Of a stretch of DNA of 64,000 nt, positions 23,860 to 35,387 are shown in pieces (position 1 is the first letter of the stretch; each line of letters begins with the position of its first letter). The translations under genes were made by a program, and so were the position numbers. The stretch is from Halichondria panicea (taxonomy: Eukaryota; Porifera; Demospongiae; Suberitida; Halichondriidae): assembly GCF_963675165.1 (NCBI RefSeq), contig NC_087390.1, forward strand, positions 2,928,001-2,992,000. Reading direction: 5' to 3'. A model generated the notes under the pieces. That model made no database searches and was not told the DNA's origin. It worked only from the letters and a program-made list of their open reading frames with translations.

Positions 23860-25926
23860 ATGCCTGGAAAGTTGCTTTCTACCACTCTCTTGTTTACCAC
23901 AATAGTTCAATTGGCCACTGGACAACAAGGTATAATCCCAATGTGTAACTGATAATTATTGCTATAAATGTTATTGTCACTGATACAGTTAACCTGACTC
24001 TGGGATCTGGTCTTAACATCACTACTAACAATACTGAGATCCTCATCACTGGCATTGGCATTGGCATTGGAGAATATTTTGGAGGATATTATGGTTATCT
24101 TCCCTCTCTCACCTGTCACACTGACCTTGTGACCTGCTGTAGAAATAGTGACAACAATGGTAATGGGGGACTGGGACAGTGGACGTATCCTAATGGGGGT
24201 GTGATACTGCAAAATGGTGGCTCATTGAGTGCTGGACATCAATTCTACGTTGTAAGGGGAGCACCTCAGCTCATCAGACTAAATCGTAGAGATTATAACA
24301 ATCCCCTCACTCCAACCGGATCCTACTGTTGTACCGTACCAACTACTGGAGGAGTGATGACCCTATGTGCCAACCTGGGTAAGTGTGTTGATTGTTATTT
24401 TAATGGTATACGTCAATGCAGTTGTGTGCTTGTCCCTTCCTCCTCTGACTAATGGGATGCTCTCCTACTCTCTCAACACTGGGTGAGAACACCGTGGCCA
24501 CCTACACCTGTAACACTGGTGGCTACACCCTCAATGGAGGCAGCACCAGGACTTGTAGGAGTGATGGAGTATGGAGTGGATCAGCTCCAACCTGTCAATG
24601 TATGTTCCAGTTCATATAACATAATTATAACTTAGGAAAGCCATGAACTACTCCCCCCCCATGCATGCATGGCTACCACCATTCCAGTCACATGTTCTGA
24701 TGATCTCCCGATCATTACCAATGGAGGCATAACCTATGCTAGTGGGTCCACTAACAACAGACCAGTGGGTGCTACTGCCACGTACGACTGTTTTGGTCCC
24801 TACAGTCTTGTTGGAGTGTCAGTGAGGACCTGTCGGACTGATGGAACCTGGAGCTCGTCACCAGCTCCAGTGTGTCAGCGTGAGTGAAATAGAATGTGGA
24901 CTACTGCATGTACCTATATAAGCTATTCCCGTGCATGCAGGTGTATGCTCTGATTTACCCTTACCAACAAACGGGATGATCACCTACAGTGATGGATCCT
25001 TTAACTACAGACCAGTCGGCACCAGTGCTACACACAGCTGTAATAATGTATACACTCTCTCTGGAGGGGACACAAGGTTCTGTCTTTATGGTGGGATCTG
25101 GAACGGATCAGCTTCCGTGTGTCAACGTAAGTGAAAGCATTCATGCACTCTTGGTATGGAGTATGATATCATTCTTATCATTTTAAAATGAAGAAATGTA
25201 CAGAACTTGATAAGCTGGATTTGTTTTGCTCAGTGTGCCTGTCTCTCCCTTCTCTGACTAATGGGATGATCTCCTACTCTGACCAAACACAAGGTGAGGG
25301 CACGGTGGCTACTTACAGCTGTAACCATGGTCACAATCTTGATGGAGACGCCACTAGGACTTGTGAGAGTAATGGAGTGTGGACTGGGTCAGAGTCAAGT
25401 TGTCATCGTGAGCATTATTACCCTAAAATGAACAACTCATAATAAATTATTTAAATACAGCACAAACAATAATACAGCTGAAGTTTGGACCAACAAGCCA
25501 TTGCCTCCACTGGAATGTAAGTTATTTAAGTAATCACTCAATATACCTATTGTGATAAGTTGGCAGGAAGGTAAAGCTGCAACCATAAGTGGAAACATGC
25601 GACAGACAATTTATGAAGTCATAGCAAGAAGCAACAAAGACATCCCACTTGCCAATATCGATGGTGGTGTGTTCAGTTGCCGCACGTCTCAAAACTACAC
25701 AACATTCCGAACCACAATTGACGGAACAGCAAATACGAATTCATCGAGAGCAGCTGCCGTTATCCAGGAGTGGGTGGAGTCTGGACCTGTGATGAGAGTG
25801 GAGTGGTATCTGGTCGATGTTATCGGTGGCAAGTGTCCAGTTGTCATTGACTCCTTGAGTGAGGAAGAATGTATAGAGAACCAGTGTGTGGAGAGTTGCT
25901 TGGCTGTGTGCAGGGCGAGGGGGTAG
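23860..25926 (+). CDS. Gene F: Ig-like + 3-4 sushi protein, first sushi exon frameshifted
   Basis: Exons: 23860-23929 (signal peptide MPGKLLSTTLLFTTIVQLATG), 23989-24378 (Ig-like, with an extra GIGIGIGEYFGGYYG stretch), 24422-24599 (sushi 1), 24688-24879, 24941-25126 and 25234-25407 (sushi 2-4), 25461-25516 and 25567-25926 (C-terminal domain). Sushi 1 lacks two bases ('tactctctcaac'; sister B reads 'tactctgactcaac') and would stop at TGA. Because this exon has phase-1 borders on both sides, skipping it gives a clean 475-residue protein with the same domain order as D. The gene begins directly after the broken end of E without the usual spacer, so its promoter situation is odd. Confidence 0.68.
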
Positions 25927-26591
25927 ACATGCATAATAATTAGTGGGACTAAGCTTTATAGCTTTAGATAACAACAGTTAACACTAAGTCTTACGTAGAT
26001 GTATATAGATGATAACTTTATGTTTGTACAAATTGTGTACAGCGTGCACATGTAGTGTCTTTGACGAGAACTGTTCCGCCTATACGTATATCGACAATGA
26101 GTGAGCGGAGGGAGTGTGGCCTAACCATACCCTAGCAACATAGTTATAAGACACGAAACTATGATTATATTATTTTTACAGGACAGTGCATGCATGATGT
26201 ATACATGTATAGAAACAATGTTTTCTGCATACTTAACTTGTAGCTACATAATGAAAATTGTGAAGAACTAGCTCTATCTGACCATGATTATATTGATATG
26301 ATCAGACTATAATCAAGCAGGCTAAACCTTTATCCTTAGACAGACGTACATGTGTATGTATGTAGTCTGTGTGAGTGCATGACGTACTGTATGTATAGGC
26401 TATATACATGTATAATTGTCTGTGCATGTGTTTACATAGCTAATGGGTATCGCATTTCAGTTAAAAGCCCATACTACAATAAACGTTACGCTAGATCTAT
26501 ATGTGAACACATAAGGTGGTCATTTTGCTGTCTCGATCCCATACGCTACAAAGCTTGCATTGATTTTGTTGTGTGCAAGTACGTTGTAATT
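25927..26591. promoter_or_regulatory. Array spacer F-G
   Basis: 665 bp copy of the shared spacer with the same markers, closest to the A-B spacer ('acaggacagtgcatgcatga'). No gene. Confidence 0.45.
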
Positions 26592-28414
26592 ATGCTCATC
26601 ACACTGGTCACTGGACAACAAGGTAGATAATCCCAATGTGTAATGTATTGTTGCTATAAATTGTCACCTGATACAGTTTACTTGACATTGGGATCAGGTC
26701 CTCCTATCACTGCTAACAATACTGAGATCCTCATCACTGCATGGCATTGGAGAGGATGCTGATGGTGGTCTTCCCTCTCTCACCTGTCACACTGACCTTA
26801 TGGCCTGCTGTATATAGAAGTGGTGCTGACAACAATGGTATGGGATCACTGGGACAGTGGATGTATCCTGATGGGAGTGTGATACTGGGAAATGGTGCCT
26901 CAGAAGTTGCTGGACAGCAGTTCTACATGATAAAGAATGCACCTCAGCTTGTCAGGCTAAAGCGTAGAGAGACTACCAACCCCCTCACTCCAACCGGGTC
27001 CTACTGTTGTACTGTACCAACTACTGGAGGAGTGGAGATAACTCTCTGTGCTAACCTGGGTAAGTGTGATGATTGTTAACATGGTATACGTTCGTGCAGT
27101 TTTGTGCCTTTCCTCGCTCCCCCCACCAATATTATATAGGGTGATTTCCTACGTATACTCTGACCCAACACTGACTGGGTGAAGGCACTGTGACCACCCA
27201 CAGCTGTAACCGTGGTTACACACTCAATGGAGGCGCCACTAGAATTTGTGGGAGTGATGGATTGTGGTGTTCAGTATCATAACAAAGAACCATAAACCAT
27301 AAGTGCCAACCTCCAAAGAAAAATTTCCAGGACAAAAAAGTTGAGGGGGTTTAGCCCCATTTTTAGTGACACTTGAGGAGATTTATTACCTGAGGCCGTG
27401 CCGCGGCCAGCGGATATAATAGTGTGACATGTGAGTCTACTCACCTGGATGACATAGCACTGCATTTACAGCTTGGATAGCCCTCACACAACAAGTTATT
27501 AGTTTTAATAGTGGCAGCTTTTGATGTTAAAGGCTCGCTGTGGAATAAAAGCGGAGCAAAAGCTAAGAAGCACATGTTACACACAAACAAACTACTATAC
27601 CCGCTGGCCGCGGGTAATAAATCTCCATAAGTTAGTGTCACTACAGCGTAATTTAACTGTATGGTTTGCTGTGACATGTAGCTGTGTGCCTGTCCCTCCC
27701 TCTTCTGACTAATGGGATGATCTCATACTCCGACCCTCCTACACTGGGCGAGAAAACTGTAGCCACCTACAGCTGTAACCGTGGTTACACACTAATTGGG
27801 GACAGCGCCAGGACTTGCGGGAATAATGGATTGTGGACTGGGTCAGAGCCAACTTGTTTTTGTAAGCATTATACCCTAATTAAGTGAACTCAAACACAAT
27901 CACCTTATACCATGCAGCAGCACCAACAATAATACAGCTGAACTTTGGACCAACAAGTCATTGCCTCCACTGGAATGTAAGCTATGATATTGATGTATAA
28001 TCCTCAATTATTAATGTATCATGCCTAATTTTTGCAGGAGGGTAAAGCTGCAACCATAAGTGGTAACCTGCGACAGACAATCTATAAAGTCATATAGCTA
28101 GAAGCAGCGAAGACATCCCATTGGCCAATATCGATATAATATGATGGTGTGTTTAGTTGCCGCATGCACACCTCAAAACTACACAACATTTCGAACCAAA
28201 ATTGACGGAACAGTGCACACGACTTCCTCGAGAGCAGCTGCCGTTGTCCAGGAATGGGTGGAGTCTGGACCTGTGATGAGGGTGGAGTGGTATCTGGTCG
28301 ATGTTATCGGTGGCAAGTGTCCAGTTGTCATTGACTCCATGAGTGAGAAAGAATGTCTGGAGGACCATGCAGTGTGTGGAGAGTTGCTTGGCTGAGTGCA
28401 GGGCGAGGGGGTAA
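26592..28414 (+). pseudogene. Gene G: decayed last copy, interrupted by a transposon
   Basis: The signal exon (26592-26622) is shortened to MLITLVTGQQ, too short to direct secretion. The Ig-like exon (26677-27059) carries two 4-base insertions ('gcat', 'tata') that break frame, though the 3' two thirds still reads GQWMYPDG...PTGSYCC. A degraded sushi exon lies at about 27091-27270. A transposon (27365-27642) follows, then an intact sushi exon (27682-27861; CNRGYTLIG). C-terminal exons are 27921-27976 and 28038 onward; the second has an insertion that gives an in-frame TAG and further small indels. A polyadenylation-like 'aataaa' occurs at 28479. It is clearly a pseudogene and marks the right end of the array. 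Confidence 0.8.
27365..27642. mobile_element. MITE inserted in pseudogene G
   Basis: About 278 bp with inverted ends: left 'agtgacact' ... 'ggagatttattacc' ... 'ccgcggccagcgg', right 'ccgctggccgcgggtaataa' ... 'atctcc' ... 'agtgtcact'. The interior has no frame. It lies between the degraded and the intact sushi exons of G. A diverged relative of its left half lies at 9126-9300. Confidence 0.7.
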
Positions 28415-28648
28415 GGACTGATTGGAACTGATATACATACACGTACAGTGGCTTTAGTATTGAACGGTAGAAACATTTAATAAACTTATAAATGTATAGT
28501 ACATGAAATTATGTTTGCTTATCGATATTGTGGACGTAATTATGTTCATAATTATGAGGATATGAAAGAATTAGACAAAATTTTACAATCTTCAAATCAT
28601 TGTTCAATAAAGCTCTCTGCATGTCAGTCACTATAATGTTTGCCATAG

Positions 28649-31600
28649 TTACGGTGATGTGAAGAAGTAGCTAGGTTTGTCCTCCAGTTGTTTCTTCTGT
28701 TTGTCAGAGAATCTTGCCAGAGCTGCAATGACCGTCACCAAGTGCTGGGTCTGTCTTCCCATCATGTACTCAAACAACACGTTCTTGAAATACTGTGTAT
28801 GTTATGTGGGGGGAGAGGGGGGGGTAATTGAACTGATGAAATCACGGTAAGGTGCAGGTTTAATCAATTGATATCCCACATGTACTTTGACTTTAAGATG
28901 AAATCTATGAAACGTTCAGCAGCTCCATTGTTAATCCGGCCACCCTTGGGACAGTGCAGCTTGGCTAGAATAGCGAGGTGGCTGCATTTCAGAAAATAGC
29001 CACGGCTAAAAAGCGGTCCCCACCTCGAATCTAATGATTAATTTTGCGGTTCTGTCTCGAGGCTAATGAATTATTTTGCTTCCAAATCACACCCACAACG
29101 TCATATTCGGTTGTACTGTATTAAGGTATCTAAAAACCTAGTTTGGGGCAGCCAGTATACGGAATAGCGAGTGGCCGCATTTCAGGGCGAGTTTTGTGTA
29201 GTATACATCTAGCTACAAACCAAATGGCCGGTATAATTATCGTGGGGGCCGTACTTCAGAGAGCCGGAATAGTGAGAGTCTACAGTGGGCCTTAGGAATA
29301 GTGAGAGTCTACAATGGGCCTTAGGAATAGTGAGTCTACAGTGGGCCTTAGGAATAGTGAGAGTCTACAGTGGGCCTTAGGAGTAGTGATAGTCTACAGT
29401 GGGCCTTAGGAATAGTGAGAGTCTACAGTGGGCCTTAGGAATAGTGAGAGTCTACAGTGGGCCTTAGGAATAGTGAGTCTACAGTGGGCCTTAGGAATAG
29501 TGAGAGTCTACAGTGGGCCTTAGGAATAGTGAGAGTCTACAGTGGGCCTTAGGAATAGTGAGAGTCTACAGTGGGCCTTAGGAATAGTGAGTCTACAGTG
29601 GGCCTTAGGAATAGTGAGTCTACAGTGGGCCTTAGGAATAGTGAGAGTCTACAGTGGGCCTTAGGAATAGTGAGAGTCTACAGTGGGCCTTAACTGCTCG
29701 TTGTGAATATTCTGAAAAACATTTTTTTTTATAAAACTGCAAAGCCTATAAACACCTGCTGTTCCCTGTTCCCAGGCAGTCACCCATCTCCTACATTGTA
29801 CAATACAGCTACCAACTTTATGTACATCTACATACACTCACCTCAAACTCGGCTCCGTGAGGCTCTTGTTCCAACACAATATCCTTGGAGGGCGTATCTG
29901 GGGGTGATGAGGGTCGGGTGGGTGTGACCATTCCCCGTGTGGGTGTGGTCATTGTACTAGAACGCTGTAGTGTTTGGTTCTCCCTCAGCAGTTGTTCCCT
30001 CGTGTCCTCGCTGCTCCTCAGGGCTTGCTTGTACTCCTTCACCATACTCTCCAGTCTGGGGAGCAAAGTCACATGACAATCAATGAAATGTACGCCCAAT
30101 TTACGCCTAATAATTTACAGCAATTACTACTGTTTTTGTACTTCACATGCTCGCTCACCTTGTGATGTTTGATTTCTGACCAGACAGTTTCTCTCTCTCA
30201 TCCTCCAGTATCTGTAATCGCCCAACCAGCTCCTGTTTCTCAACCTCGTGTTGTTGCTGTAGTGACTCCAAGCCCGTCCCCTTTGACGTATGCTCAACTA
30301 TCTCTTGCTGATGCTGCGAGCGAATAGCATCCACTTCGACTCTGTGACTGTCTTGTAACGCAAGAAGATGTTTCTCCAACTTAGAGAACTTGTCTTCTTC
30401 TCCTAACAATCTGTCCTTGGCTTCTTGTAGCTCAGAGCGAGATGAATTCAGTACCCTCTTCAAGTCGGCAATCTCAAACGAATATCGTTCTTCCACGTTT
30501 CTGAGTTCTTGCTCATGTTGCTTAGCGACTGAGACTCCCTGTGTTGACAGCTGTGCTTTCTCGACTGAGTACTTCTGTTCTAGTTCCAGTTGCAGCTCTA
30601 GGAGGCGAGAATCGAAGCTTGAACTGTTTTCCTGCAGATTATAATAATACATTGCACTACAGCTTTTCTGTCAGTACATTCGCCATGACAACAGTGTTAC
30701 AAAAGCTTGTACTGTGAATATATATATACACATGCATGTACACATACAGATTGCACTATAGCTATAGTTAAATACACGTCTGACTCAGCAATGTAGACTT
30801 ATGGAACCATCCTTACCTGAAGCTTCTCTTCACACTGCTTCTTCATGGCTACCAATTTAGACTCAGCCTTTTTCTTCACCTCTGCCATCTTCTTCTCACA
30901 CTGCTCCTGTGTTTGAGATAGCTGTGCCTCCAGCTGGCTAACTCGACTAAGTGTGGTGTCCCTCTCTTTGTCTCTGTCTGTCATACTCTGCTCATTACTC
31001 GACCGTAACACCTCGTGCTGACTCTGCAGATCTGACAGCTGCTGTTGTAGAGCTGTAATCTCTGATAGTCGTTGTTTTAGTGCGTCCATTTCTGAGAGTT
31101 GCTGCTTCAGCTGTTCCTGCGTCTGAGACAGCTGTGCCTCCAGCTGGCTAACTCGATCAAGCGCGTTGTCCCTTTCTCTGTTCCTGTCCGTCATACTCTG
31201 CTCATTGCTCGATTGTAACACCTCGTGCTGACTCTGCAGATCTGACAGCTGCTGTTGTAGAGCTGTCATCTCTGATAGTTGTTGCTTTAGTGTGTCCATT
31301 TCTGAGAATTGCTGCTTCAGTTCGGCTAACTTGCTGCTAAGGGTAACATTTTCTTGTATTAGTCGCTGGTGCTCCACGTTAGAGGACACAAGGAGCTCTT
31401 CTAGTTTGGTCTTCCACTCCTCTTCTGTCTCGTTGGCCATTTTTTTGGCTTGTCTGACATCAAGCTTCAGTCTCTTGACAACTTCTTTGTGTTTAACTTC
31501 CACTTCTTCTAGAGTAGCTGTTCGCTCAGTAGTCGCTTGAGTTAGTGATTCTTGAAGCTTGTCTTTCTCTAGTGAGAGGGCAGTGACTTGCTCATTCTTA

Positions 31601-34600
31601 GCCTGTAGCTCAGATTGTAGATTAGACGACAGCAGCTGCAGTTCTTGTAACGAGGTATCGAGGACAGACTTTGCTTGCAGGGATTGCTCAAGCTGAGAAG
31701 AAAGAGATTGTTTTTCATCAGCTAATTCAGTTTCTTTGTTTTCCATAGTCACCCTCAAAGATGTGACTTCAATAGAGCTTGCTTCTTTCAGTGAGGTGAT
31801 ATCCTGCTCTTTGACAGTGAGTAGGTCTTGTAAAGTAGCCATTTTGTCCACTAAAGACAGTTTCTCTTCAGATAATTCGCTAACTTTCTTAGCCAGTTGA
31901 GTTGTCTCATCTTGTAGTCCAGTGCGACTGCTCTCCCCCTCGCTCTCAAGTGATGCTATTTTCTCTCTGAGCTCAGTTTCTTTAGCTTCAAGTTGAGTGG
32001 TAAACTGTCTCTTCAAAGACGCTAACTTTGTTTCAGCTCGCTTCTTCAATTCCAATCTCTTTGTTTCCGCCGTAGCTTCAAACGTCGACATTTTCTTTAA
32101 CAAGCTCTTTAATTCTTCATCCTTTGCTGACAGTGTGCCCTCAAGGCGCTTGACCTCTAGCTGTTGCTCTTGCAGCTGCATCGTGAGAGTTTCAATTTGT
32201 CCGTTGCTTTGTGTAAATTTCTCCTCCAGCTGAGTGACCTTTGAACCCACCTCTCGGTCAAGTTGTGACACCATATCTGCTTGATGCTTCTCTTCCAAGG
32301 CTTGTAACTTGGACGCCTGCACTTGCTTCAGCTGTTGCAACTTCTCCTGGTAAGTTTTCTTGAGGCTAGCAAATGAGTTCAATTTCTCTTCGTGTAAAGT
32401 TTTCAGTTGGGAGTGATTTTCTTGCTCTTCTTTGAGAGAAGTGGTCAGTTCATCAATTTCCCGTTTGTGTGTTGCTTGTAACGATTGAGTAGCCTCAGAA
32501 TGCTCCGATGTCACTTTAGCTAGCTCTTCTTGGTGAGTATTTTGAATTGCTAGCAATTGTCCCTCTTTGTGTTCCAAAGTTGAGTTGATTCGTTCGATTT
32601 CTTCACTGTGAGCTACTTTGAGAGCCTCCATTGCAGTTGTGTGTTCTTGAGTGAGTTTAACGACTGTTTCGTCAGAGCTGCTCATGCTACATTGCAGTTG
32701 TGATTCTTTCTCCTCCAAAACGGACGAAAGACGACTAATCTCTTCATCTAGTTTGTTGTTTAGTGCCTCGAAAGCTGCCGTATGTTCTGCTTTTAGAGTA
32801 GTCACGGTCTCGTTGAGATTAGCCTGGAGTGTTTGCAGTTCATCATCCCTCTCGGCAAGTAGGCTAGTGAGACGGTCGATTTCCACTCTGCGATCTGATT
32901 GGATAGATTCTAGAGCTGTAGAGTGCTCCTGTGTTAGTTTAGCGATTGATTCTTTGTGATTGCCCTCGAGCGATTGAATAGTTATCTCACGATCTTCTTT
33001 GGCTGAGGTCAGCTGATCTTTCTGTGATGATAGCTGATCTTGCAGTTTAGATAAAGTTTCTTTGTGTTTCGATTTCATGTCTTTGACAATCCCACTGTAC
33101 TTGGTTTTAAGAGTGGCCAATTCTTGGTCGTGTTTCTTCGCTACCTCTTTTGTTGAACTTGAGCTATCCTGCATTAGTTGAGAGCTCTTCTGTTGCTCAC
33201 TGTCTAGGGAGTCTCTAAGCAACGCCAGCTGCTCTTCGTAGTCTTGTTTTAACGAGTCTTGTTCGGACATATGCAAATGTTTGAGCTCTTCAAGTACTTT
33301 AGAATGAGAGGCTTCAAACCTTTGCTGCTTGGTAGTTAATGCAGTTTGGTGGTCCAATTTCAGCTGATCAATTTTAGCAGTTTTGGATTTAATTTTACGC
33401 TCCAATTGAGCAATCTGCGTCTCTTTCTCCGATAGTGTAGCAGAGAGTGACTGATTTTGAGCACTTATCTTTTCCCTCATCTTGTTAACTTCTTCACCGG
33501 CTGTCTTCTTTGTTGCCTCCACTGTCACTTGGCTCTCCTCAGAAAGTCGTCTCAACTCTATATCTTTCTCAGCGAGAGTGCTTTGCAAATGTTCCATTTC
33601 TTGTTGGTGAGCAATTTCAGATGTTTTTGCTTTTTCCTCGAGACAAGCCATTTTTTCATTAAATTCTTCAATCTCAGTCTTGAATTGGTGCTCGCCTTGT
33701 CGGAGTTTTTCAATGTTTTTCATATGAATTTCGTCCATTTCCTGCTGGTGTGCAGTGACAGTTGTAGCCTGGAGTGATTCAAGCTTAGCAATCTCACCCT
33801 CTAGTTGGGTACACTTATCTTGCAGCTGCTGTGAGGCTTCCCGCGAGTTTGTCAGCTGCTCTCGGAGGTCGTTTGTGACTTGTGTTAGCTGTTGATTCTT
33901 ACCAGACGCCAGAGCCTCTAACTCGGCTTTTAGACCATCGAGAGTTTCTTTGTGCTCTGATTTGGTAGACTCCATTTTTGAGGCTAGTTCATCTTTCTCT
34001 TTTAACACTTCTTGGTAGCCAGAGTTCAACTTTTCAAGCTCCAATACTGCACCTTCTTGTTGCGATCTCATTTCCTTCATCTTAGAATCTGTATCTACTC
34101 TCATTTTTTCCACCTGTTCTTCATGTTTTTTGACTTCTGCTTCACGCTCTTCAATCACTGAACCTAATGCATCTTTATGTTTATCGATCTGTTCTTGCAG
34201 TTTCAAATTGTGTTCACTCTCAAGTTGAGTTCTGAGTGTCTCCATGGCAGCGGAATGTGCCAGCTGTAGCTCGGACATCTTGTCCTGCCATTCTGCGGCC
34301 AATCTCTCACTGTCTGCACCGCCCTCCCCCCTTAATCTCGTGACCTCCTCTGCGTGAGCGGTCCTCAAAGATTCTAGTTCAGATTGATGACTGTTTCTTA
34401 TCGAATCAAGTTCTCCTTCGTGGGTAGTTTTCCAAGTCTCTAATTCACTATGATGTGTGCTTTTCAATGTCTCTAGTTCATTCTGGTAGGTACCTTGAAG
34501 TGCTTCTAGTTCTTCTTTACGATCCTTTGCTAACGTTTCCATATCTTGTTTGTGGGTAGCTGTCAATGCGTCAAGATCACCTTGGTGTGTGGTTCTTAGC

Positions 34601-35292
34601 GTCTCCGTGTCTCCTCTATGAGTGCCGTGTGCCGACTCTAATTGGTTCTCATGGGTACGTTGCAATGTCTCTATTTCTTGCCGATGAGTGGCCGTCAATG
34701 TATCCAGCTGGCTCTGGAAATCAGTCTTAACATCGGTCACGGTCTGTTCATTGGTTGCTGTTAGTTTCTCAAGCTCCGCCTCTCTAGCCTGCAATAGTTC
34801 ATTTGTTTCTTGAACTTTCTTTTCTAGTTTATCTTTCGTTTCTTGAGTAGTTTTCAACTGTTCCCTGAACTGTAAAGCTTTTGTCTTCATTTTGTCGAGC
34901 ATGGTGGAGAGCTGGGTCACCTTCTCTTGCTGTTGGCTCATCTCTACTTGGTGAGTTTCTATCATCGTCTCTTTGCTCTTGGCTTCTTTGGCAACGTCTG
35001 TTTCTTTCTGCGAGAGAGTTTCGTCTCTTTCTTGCATTGTCTTTTGTAGACTGGATACCGTTTCCTTGGAAACTTCAATTTCTTTCATTAGTTCCACTAT
35101 TTTAGTTTGGAGATCGGAGTTTTGGTTTCGTAATTGACTAACAATTGTTGTATGTTTAGTACTGAGTTCTTTAAGTTTTGCCGATAGTGTGGCCTCCTTT
35201 GAAGTGGGTGTGGTTTCTTCTTGACTGGGTGTGGCTTCGGATTTGGTTGGAGTGGAAGATTGTTTCATTTCATTTTCCGATAGTGTCTGTGC

Positions 35293-35345
<53 letters not shown>

Positions 35346-35346
35346 C

Positions 35347-35387
<41 letters not shown>

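Noticed and set aside
12630-28414. Reading the array as one giant gene
   Set aside because: Each unit has its own signal peptide exon, stop codon and (except E-F) spacer, so separate genes fit better.
29266-29692. CRISPR-like array
   Set aside because: Units are directly adjacent with no unique spacers, and the locus is a eukaryotic intron: it is a minisatellite.
30390-35105. Several + strand Ser/Leu-rich frames
   Set aside because: Antisense shadows of the GOLGA4 coiled coil.
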